A stretch of 19,013 bases of DNA from positions 2,504 to 21,516 of the forward strand of contig DPRS01000038.1 of NCBI GenBank assembly GCA_003537575.1, given 5' to 3'. The notes below the pieces were generated by a model. It was not told where the DNA came from and ran no database searches. It was given only the letters and a program-made list of their open reading frames with translations. The DNA comes from Oxalobacteraceae bacterium. Lineage in GTDB: Bacteria > Pseudomonadota > Gammaproteobacteria > Burkholderiales > Burkholderiaceae_D. The number at the start of each line of letters is the position of its first letter. Positions within the stretch are counted from its first letter, which is position 1. Shown here one piece after another: positions 13,922 through 19,013 of the stretch. A program made the position numbers and the translations under genes.

Positions 13922-13953
13922 TCCCCAACCGGGGACACTGAATGATTAAATGA
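13922..13953 (+). promoter_or_regulatory. Shine-Dalgarno hairpin and three-codon leader ORF before the GT2 gene
   Basis: TCCCC (13922-13926), loop AACC, GGGGA (13931-13935) form a 5-bp stem that hides the only Shine-Dalgarno. The GGGGA is six bases from an ATG at 13942, which opens a tiny ORF ATG-ATT-AAA-TGA whose stop overlaps the GT2 start as ATGA (13950-13953). The GT2 ATG itself is 14 bases from the GGGGA. This suggests translation of the gene by reinitiation after the mini ORF. Confidence 0.4.
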
Positions 13954-14840
13954 CACCTGCCCCCCGTATCGACGACGTCACCGTCGTCGTCGTCACCTAC
14001 AACAGCGCGCACTGCATCGCCGGGCTGGCGCCGACGCTGGCCGCGCTGCCGCACGTGACGATCGTCGACAATGCCAGCAATGACGGCACGGCGGATACGG
14101 CGGCACAAGCCATGCCGAATGCCCTGATCCTGCGCAACCAGGAAAATCGCGGCTTCGGCGCGGCCAACAACCGCGCCCTGCAGCAGGTAAAAACGCCTTA
14201 TGCGCTGCTGCTCAACCCGGACTGCCTGCCAACGCCGGAATTCCTCGCTGGCCTGCTGGCCGAGGCGGGACAATACCCCGATGCCGCCATCATCGCCCCG
14301 CACCTGATCCGGCGCGGCGGCGAAGTCGAAGTCAGCTATCGCTGGCCCGGCACCCACTGGCGCTCGCGCGGGCCGGCGGCGGAAGGCACTTGCTGCGTCG
14401 GCTTCGTGTGCGGCGCAGTCATGCTGCTGAATATGCAAGTCATACGCGAGATCGGCTTCTTCGACGAGGATTTTTTCCTGTACTACGAAGACGAAGACCT
14501 GTGCCAGCGCGTGTTTGCAAAGCGCAAAGCCATCCTGCTGGCGCCCCATGTCACCGTGACCCACCTCTCGCGCGGCTCCGTGCGCGGCAACAGTCCGTTG
14601 CGCGCGGAATTCTACCGCGGCTATCATCATGCCCAGTCCAAGCTGATTTTCACGGCAAAGCACCTGGACGCAGCGCGCGCCGCGCGCCTGCGCCGCAAAA
14701 CCCTGTTGCTGGCCATCGCCGCGCTGCCGCCGCGCCTGCTGGCACCGGTGCCGCGTTACGTGGCGCGCCTGCTGGGCCGTATCTGCGGCCTGTGCGCGTC
14801 TCCTCCCCGACACAAGGCCGAAACAGGCCATCCTAAATGA
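13950..14840 (+). CDS. GT2-family glycosyltransferase (rhamnosyltransferase-like)
   Basis: A 296-residue GT-A inverting glycosyltransferase of family GT2, probably adding a sugar to the LPS core or O-antigen on the cytoplasmic face of the inner membrane. It opens VTVVVVTYNSAHCIAGL (10-26), then VDNASNDGT (39-47), ENRGFGAANNRAL (65-77), and LLNPDC (87-92), which stands for the metal-binding DxD. FFDEDFFLYYEDEDLCQRV (170-188) has the conserved acidic acceptor/catalytic part typical of WbbL/RfbN-like rhamnosyltransferases. The basic C-terminus (RARLRRKTLLLAIAALPPRLLAP) may touch the membrane. The sugar donor is not decided by sequence. It leads the plus-strand LPS genes and is followed after 28 bp by a second GT2 gene. 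Confidence 0.9.
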   Translation: MTPAPRIDDVTVVVVTYNSAHCIAGLAPTLAALPHVTIVDNASNDGTADTAAQAMPNALILRNQENRGFGAANNRALQQVKTPYALLLNPDCLPTPEFLAGLLAEAGQYPDAAIIAPHLIRRGGEVEVSYRWPGTHWRSRGPAAEGTCCVGFVCGAVMLLNMQVIREIGFFDEDFFLYYEDEDLCQRVFAKRKAILLAPHVTVTHLSRGSVRGNSPLRAEFYRGYHHAQSKLIFTAKHLDAARAARLRRKTLLLAIAALPPRLLAPVPRYVARLLGRICGLCASPPRHKAETGHPK

Positions 14841-14868
14841 AGCCAGCCCTGCCAGGACTTGCCAAACG

Positions 14869-15690
14869 ATGAATACACCTGCAACTGAACGACTTGACAA
14901 CACGCTGCCGTCGCCGAAACTGACGATCGGCATTTTGACGCTCAACGAAGAAAAGCGTATCGCCAGTTGCATCAAGAGCGCGCGCTTCGCCGACCAGATC
15001 GTCGTCGTCGACAGCGGCAGCAAGGACAACACTCGCGCAATCGCCGCCGCGCTCGGCGCCGAGGTTCATGAATATCCGGAATGGCAAGGTTTTGCGATAC
15101 AACGCAACCGCGTCTTGCGGCATGCCCGGGGCGAATACATTTTCTTTCTGGATGCCGACGAGGAAATCACGCCCGAACTGCAAAAGGAAATCGAAGCCGT
15201 GGTCGCCGCCGGCCAGGACGAGATATGGGCAGTGCAATGGAACCAGGTGGCTTTCGGCCGTCCGCTGACGCTGATGAAAAGCACCGGCGGCATCCAGCGC
15301 ATGTTCCGCACGGGCTCGATCCGCGAGTTCACCGGACTGGTGCATGAAAAGGCTGAAATGCATGGCGGTGAAGGCAGGCCGGTGCGGCGCTTCCGCGCCC
15401 GGCTGCTACATTACTCGCGCGAATCGATCTATGGCAGCCTCAACAAGCTGGCGCAATACGTTCAGCTCGGCGCGGCCAAGCGCGCCAAGGCGGGCAAAAA
15501 AGGCGGCGTGCTGCGCGGCCTGGCCTCGGCCGTAGCGATTTTTGTCAGGCTGTACATTTTCCGGCGCGGCTTCCTGTGCGGCGCCGAAGGCTTCCTGTTC
15601 TGCTTCTATATTGCCCTTGAATGCTTCTTCCGCTATGCCGCCATCAAGTACGATGTGAACGGGCTGGAGCAAGCAGCCATGCGCGGGTAA
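14869..15690 (+). CDS. WaaE/KdtX-like GT2 glycosyltransferase (LPS core)
   Basis: A 273-residue GT2 enzyme resembling WaaE/KdtX, which adds glucose to heptose I of the LPS inner core in Klebsiella and Serratia. Features: LTIGILTLNEEKRIASCIKS (18-37), VVVDSGSKDNTRAIA (45-59), GFAIQRNRVLRHARGEYIFF (74-93) and the metal-binding LDADEE (94-99). A hydrophobic C-terminal region (about 218-257, rich in Phe/Leu/Tyr with RRGFLCGAEGFLFCFYIALE) fits peripheral membrane attachment, as in this family. The ATG follows AGGA at 14854-14857. It is 28 bp after the first GT2 gene and 6 bp before the O-antigen ligase gene. The exact sugar is inferred from similarity only, so I give no gene symbol. Confidence 0.9.
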   Translation: MNTPATERLDNTLPSPKLTIGILTLNEEKRIASCIKSARFADQIVVVDSGSKDNTRAIAAALGAEVHEYPEWQGFAIQRNRVLRHARGEYIFFLDADEEITPELQKEIEAVVAAGQDEIWAVQWNQVAFGRPLTLMKSTGGIQRMFRTGSIREFTGLVHEKAEMHGGEGRPVRRFRARLLHYSRESIYGSLNKLAQYVQLGAAKRAKAGKKGGVLRGLASAVAIFVRLYIFRRGFLCGAEGFLFCFYIALECFFRYAAIKYDVNGLEQAAMRG

Positions 15691-15696
15691 GGTTTC

Positions 15697-16917
15697 ATGA
15701 ATCGACTCGCCCAGGCGCCCCTGGTACTGGCAACGCTGCTGTTCCTGAGCTTTCCCGCTGCCGTGGGGACCGCCAACACCCTGATGGCGCTATTCCTGAT
15801 CGCCTTTATCCTCACAGGAAACTACCGCGAGCGCTGGCAAGCCATTCGCGGCAACCCGGTCATCATGGCGGCCTTGCTGCTGTATGGCGTGATACTGCTG
15901 GGCATCAGCTATTCCTCCGCGCCCGTCTGGGATATTGCCCTGCATGTCAATAAATACAGCAAGCTGTTTTTCGCCGCCCTGCTTTTCTCCGTGCTGGGCG
16001 ACAGGGACTGGCAGCGCCGCTGCATGCATGCATACGCGGCGGCCATGCTGTTCATTCTGGCATCGACCTGGCTAAACCTCTGGTTCGTGCTGCCCTGGTC
16101 GAAAACCCAGGTGCCCGGCTGGGGACTGTCCCACCATGTGTTTGGCGACTACATCACGCAAAACGTGATGATGTCCTTTTTCGTGCTGTTGGCCCTGGTG
16201 CACGCCCGCGCGCAAGAATCCGGCGCCGGGCGCGCCGCCTGGCTGGCTATCGCGCTGCTGGCCGCCGTCAGCATCACGCACCTGTCCCAAGGCAGATCCG
16301 GCTATCTGCTGCTGGCGACGGCATTGCTGATTTTCGCGTTTGCCGCCCTGCGCGGCAAGGCGCTCTGGGGCATGCTGATCGCCAGCGTCCTCGGCCTTGG
16401 CCTCGCCCTGTCGAGTTCGCCCTTGCTCATGCAACGCTTCGAAAAGGCAGTCGTGGAAGCCCGGCAGGGCGATGCGGACAACCAGACAGCGATCGGGCAT
16501 CGCCTCTACAACTACAAGAAAGTCCCGGAACTGATCATGGAAAAGCCCTTGCTGGGATGGGGCACGGGAGCCTATCACACCGAGATTTGCCGGATCGTCG
16601 AAAAACCGGAATGGTGCAAGATTTTCAATTGGCACCCGCACAATCAGTTCCTGTTTTTCGGGACCGACCATGGCTTGCTGGGCATGCTTGCCTATGCGGC
16701 CCTGCTTGCTTCCATGGTCTGGCTGGCCCTGCGCGACAAGGAACCCGGTTCGCGCACGCTGCTGCTGGGGCTGGCAGGACTGCTGGCTGTCGACAGCCTG
16801 GCCAATTCGCCGCTCTGGAGCACTCGCGAAAACCACTTTTTCACGTTCATGCTGGCCCTGCTGGCCGCCAGGAGCGGCCTGGCGTTGCGCCGCAATCAGG
16901 GATCGCCAAGGGCATAA
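15697..16917 (+). CDS. O-antigen ligase family protein (WaaL-like)
   Basis: A 406-residue polytopic inner-membrane protein with about 11-12 hydrophobic segments. WaaL joins undecaprenyl-linked O-polysaccharide to lipid A-core in the periplasm; the related Wzy polymerases share the fold. Characteristic segments are ITHLSQGRSGYLLLATALLI (about 190-209), the large periplasmic loop with EKPLLGWGTGAYHTE (about 282-296), and HPHNQFLFFGTDHGLLGMLA (about 313-332), which holds the conserved histidines of the Wzy_C domain. Wzy polymerase cannot be excluded. TAAGG (15688-15692) gives a good ribosome site 4 bases before the ATG, and the gene is 6 bp after the WaaE-like gene, so it is the last of a three-gene unit. 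An inverted repeat follows at 16926-16956. Confidence 0.88.
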   Translation: MNRLAQAPLVLATLLFLSFPAAVGTANTLMALFLIAFILTGNYRERWQAIRGNPVIMAALLLYGVILLGISYSSAPVWDIALHVNKYSKLFFAALLFSVLGDRDWQRRCMHAYAAAMLFILASTWLNLWFVLPWSKTQVPGWGLSHHVFGDYITQNVMMSFFVLLALVHARAQESGAGRAAWLAIALLAAVSITHLSQGRSGYLLLATALLIFAFAALRGKALWGMLIASVLGLGLALSSSPLLMQRFEKAVVEARQGDADNQTAIGHRLYNYKKVPELIMEKPLLGWGTGAYHTEICRIVEKPEWCKIFNWHPHNQFLFFGTDHGLLGMLAYAALLASMVWLALRDKEPGSRTLLLGLAGLLAVDSLANSPLWSTRENHFFTFMLALLAARSGLALRRNQGSPRA

Positions 16918-16925
16918 AGCGGATC

Positions 16926-16956
16926 GCGCAATTTCCTCCGCTGCCGGCAATTGCGC
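16926..16956. promoter_or_regulatory. 8-bp inverted repeat before dnaE
   Basis: GCGCAATT (16926-16933) and AATTGCGC (16949-16956) are perfect inverted arms around 15 bases that include GCCGGC. The arms lie between the ligase stop and the dnaE start, and the -10-like TAAAAT begins 4 bp later. With no U-run it is not a standard terminator; it could be an operator of dnaE or a 3' hairpin of the ligase message. Confidence 0.5.
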
Positions 16957-16959
16957 AGG

Positions 16960-16965
16960 TAAAAT
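16960..16965 (+). promoter_or_regulatory. Possible -10 of dnaE giving a leaderless message
   Basis: TAAAAT is followed by six bases and then the dnaE ATG, so transcription would start at or next to the start codon. AAGGGG (16966-16971) touches the ATG and is too close to serve as a normal Shine-Dalgarno. No good -35 is seen, and the upstream bases are AGG rather than TGn. Confidence 0.35.
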
Positions 16966-16971
16966 AAGGGG

Positions 16972-19013
16972 ATGACCTCCCCGCAATTCATTCACCTCCG
17001 TCTTCACTCCGAATACTCCATCGTCGATGGCCTGGTGCGCATCGACGACGTCGTCAAGGCCGCCGCCAAGGACAGGCAGCCGGCGCTGGCGATCACCGAC
17101 CTTGCCAACCTGTTCGGCATGGTCAAGTTCTACAAGGCTGCGCGCGGCAAGGGCGTCAAGCCGATCGCCGGCTGCGACGTCTGGATCAGCAACGACGAGG
17201 ACCGCGACAAGCCCTCGCGCCTGCTGTTGCTGGTCAAGAACCGCGACGGCTACCTGCAACTGTGCGAATTGCTGAGCCAGGCCTGGTTGACGAACCTGCA
17301 TCGCGGCCGCGCCGAAATCCGCGCGGAATGGCTGGAAAAATTGCCGCCAGGCGGCCTGATCGCCCTGTCCGGCGCCCAATCGGGCGATATCGGCATGGCC
17401 ATCGAGAACGGCAACCCGGCTGCGGCGGAAAAATGCGCGCAACGCTGGGCGCAAATCTTCCCCGGCCATTTCTACATCGAAGTGCAGCGCGCCGGCCAGC
17501 CCAACATGGAACCGCACCTGCGCCAGGCCGTGGCGCTGGCGGCCCGGCTCGGCTTACCGGTGGTGGCGACCCATCCGACGCAATTCCTCAAGCCCGAGGA
17601 ATTCATCGCCCACGAAGCGCGCACCTGCATCGCCGAGGGCGAAATCCTGGCCAATGCGCGGCGCGTCAGGCGCTTCAACGAGCAGCAGTATTTCAAGACG
17701 CAGGAAGAAATGGCGGCGCTATTCGCCGACATGCCGGCGGCGCTCCAGAACACCATCGAGATCGCCAGGCGCTGCAACCTCAACCTGGAACTGGGCAAGC
17801 CCAAGCTGCCGAATTTCCCCACGCCCGGCATGACCATCGACGAATTCCTGGTGGCACAGTCGAAGGCCGGCCTGGAAGAGCGGCTGCTGCACCTGTTCCC
17901 GGACGAAGCCAAGCGCGAGGAAGCGCGACCGCGCTATGAAGCGCGCCTGCAGTTCGAGACCGACACCATCGTCAAGATGGGCTTTCCCGGCTACTTCCTG
18001 ATCGTGGCCGACTTCATCCAGTGGGGCAAGAACAATGGCGTGCCGGTGGGCCCGGGGCGCGGCTCCGGCGCAGGTTCCCTGGTGGCGTATTCGCTGAAGA
18101 TCACCGACCTCGACCCGCTGCGCTACAACCTGCTGTTCGAGCGCTTCCTGAATCCGGACCGCGTCTCGATGCCTGACTTCGACATCGACTTTTGCCAGGA
18201 AAACCGCGACCGCGTGATCCAGTACGTCAAGGACCGCTACGGCCGCGACGCCGTCTCGCAGATCGCCACCTTCGGCACCATGGCCGCCAAGGGCGCGGTG
18301 CGCGACGTCGGCCGCGTGCTGGACATGAGCTACATGTTCTGCGACGGCATTTCCAAGCTGATTCCATTCAAGCCCGGCAAGCAAGTCACGCTGGCCGACG
18401 CCATCGAGGAAGAGCCGCTCCTGAAGGAGCGCATGGAAAACGAAGAAGAGGTCAAACAGCTGCTCGACCTGGCGCAACAGGTCGAAGGCATCGCCCGCAA
18501 CATCGGCATGCATGCCGGCGGCGTGCTGATCGCGCCGGGCAAACTCACCGATTTCTGCCCGCTGTACACGCAGGGCGGCGACGCCGGCGTGGTGTCGCAG
18601 TACGACAAGGATGACGTCGAAGCGGTCGGTCTGGTCAAGTTCGACTTTCTGGGCCTGACCACGCTGACCATCCTCGACCGCGCGGTGAACTACATCAAGA
18701 TGCTCGACCCGGCCATGGCCGATTTCGCGCTGGAGAAACTGCCGCTGAACGACCGGCCATCTTACGAGCTACTGACCAAGGCGAAAACCGTCGCCGTGTT
18801 CCAGCTTGAAAGCCGCGGCATGCAAGGCATGCTCAAGGATGCGCGGCCCGACCGCTTCGAGGACATCATCGCGCTGGTGGCGCTGTACCGCCCGGGCCCG
18901 ATGGACCTGATCCCGGATTTCTGCCGCCGCAAGCACGGTGAGAAATTCGACTACCCCGATCCACGCACCGAAGGCATCTTGTCCGAAACCTACGGCATCA
19001 TGGTGTACCAGGA
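16972..19013 (+). CDS. dnaE: DNA polymerase III alpha subunit, N-terminal 680 residues (cut by window edge)
   Basis: The catalytic subunit of the replicative polymerase. The N-terminal PHP domain begins FIHLRLHSEYSIVDGLVRID (6-25), closely like E. coli DnaE, and LAITDLANLFGMVKFY follows. The polymerase part shows MGFPGYFLIVADFIQWGK, VGPGRGSGAGSLVAYSLKIT, and the catalytic aspartates PDFDIDF (401-407, Asp402 and Asp404); the third is Asp558 in VKFDFLGL. NIGMHAGGVLIAPG, FQLESRGMQGML and YRPGPMDLIPDF are further family blocks. About 480 residues, including the beta-clamp-binding part, are outside the window. The ATG at 16972 fits the family N-terminus. It is separated from the ligase gene by 54 bp and probably has its own promoter. 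Confidence 0.98.
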   Translation, partial: MTSPQFIHLRLHSEYSIVDGLVRIDDVVKAAAKDRQPALAITDLANLFGMVKFYKAARGKGVKPIAGCDVWISNDEDRDKPSRLLLLVKNRDGYLQLCELLSQAWLTNLHRGRAEIRAEWLEKLPPGGLIALSGAQSGDIGMAIENGNPAAAEKCAQRWAQIFPGHFYIEVQRAGQPNMEPHLRQAVALAARLGLPVVATHPTQFLKPEEFIAHEARTCIAEGEILANARRVRRFNEQQYFKTQEEMAALFADMPAALQNTIEIARRCNLNLELGKPKLPNFPTPGMTIDEFLVAQSKAGLEERLLHLFPDEAKREEARPRYEARLQFETDTIVKMGFPGYFLIVADFIQWGKNNGVPVGPGRGSGAGSLVAYSLKITDLDPLRYNLLFERFLNPDRVSMPDFDIDFCQENRDRVIQYVKDRYGRDAVSQIATFGTMAAKGAVRDVGRVLDMSYMFCDGISKLIPFKPGKQVTLADAIEEEPLLKERMENEEEVKQLLDLAQQVEGIARNIGMHAGGVLIAPGKLTDFCPLYTQGGDAGVVSQYDKDDVEAVGLVKFDFLGLTTLTILDRAVNYIKMLDPAMADFALEKLPLNDRPSYELLTKAKTVAVFQLESRGMQGMLKDARPDRFEDIIALVALYRPGPMDLIPDFCRRKHGEKFDYPDPRTEGILSETYGIMVYQ

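Noticed and set aside
16021..16033. TGCATGCATGCAT tandem/palindromic run
   Set aside because: It is inside the ligase reading frame (Cys-Met-His-Ala), with no sign of a regulatory role.
16072..17517. 481-codon minus-strand frame across the ligase-dnaE junction
   Set aside because: It covers two well-supported genes in antisense and shows no recognisable domain or ribosome site.
1..19013. Mobile elements, CRISPR arrays, phage genes, toxin-antitoxin or defence genes
   Set aside because: None seen on either strand; all large ORFs are explained by housekeeping or LPS genes.

Overview
The window is a GC-rich, densely packed chromosomal segment of a betaproteobacterium, most likely of the order Burkholderiales and close to Oxalobacteraceae. 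This is inferred from the gene order yebC-purD-hemF-rsfS-rlmH-maf-rng, a DUF3460-type small protein, the protein sequences and the TAAAAT-type -10 elements. I see no transposon, phage, CRISPR array, rRNA or tRNA. Most of the window is core genome, and I did not find a clearly new multi-gene system. The unusual signals are in short intergenic regions and in one protein tail.

Layout. Positions 1-916 (minus) hold the N-terminal part of aminopeptidase N (pepN), cut by the window edge at its zinc motif. Divergent from it are two lipoprotein genes (979-1320 and 1370-2038), followed tail-to-tail by a tiny one-helix membrane protein (minus). Next on the minus strand come an EamA/DMT-type transporter (3317-4234) and a zeta-crystallin-type quinone oxidoreductase (2255-3229), with a 16-bp perfect palindrome in front of the latter. 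Positions 4455-7374 (plus) are yebC, purD and hemF. Positions 7537-10919 (plus) are rsfS, rlmH, maf and rng, covering ribosome silencing, rRNA methylation, nucleotide house-cleaning and RNA processing. A DUF3460-type protein (minus) meets rng tail-to-tail.

Positions 11253-16917 form an LPS/cell-envelope island. On the minus strand are a glycosyltransferase and the lipid A flippase msbA. Divergent on the plus strand are two GT2 glycosyltransferases, one WaaE-like, and an O-antigen ligase. These probably build the LPS core, flip lipid A-core and attach the outer polysaccharide. The divergent region between the two arms carries a hairpin-forming inverted repeat, an extended -10, a hairpin covering a Shine-Dalgarno sequence, and a three-codon leader ORF. 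From 16972 to the right edge is the first part of dnaE (DNA polymerase III alpha).

Points worth a second look: the RsfS protein carries a histone-H1-like Lys/Ala/Thr tail as long as its core domain; nadD, which I recall between hemF and rsfS in related genomes, is absent and its place holds two hairpins and a 4 x 10-bp A-rich tandem repeat; a TGRTAAAATCC extended -10 motif recurs at three promoters; and two genes (the DMT transporter and dnaE) have a possible -10 placed so that transcription would start at the ATG. No gene-free stretch exceeds 300 bases; the longest, 4235-4454, is a divergent promoter region.
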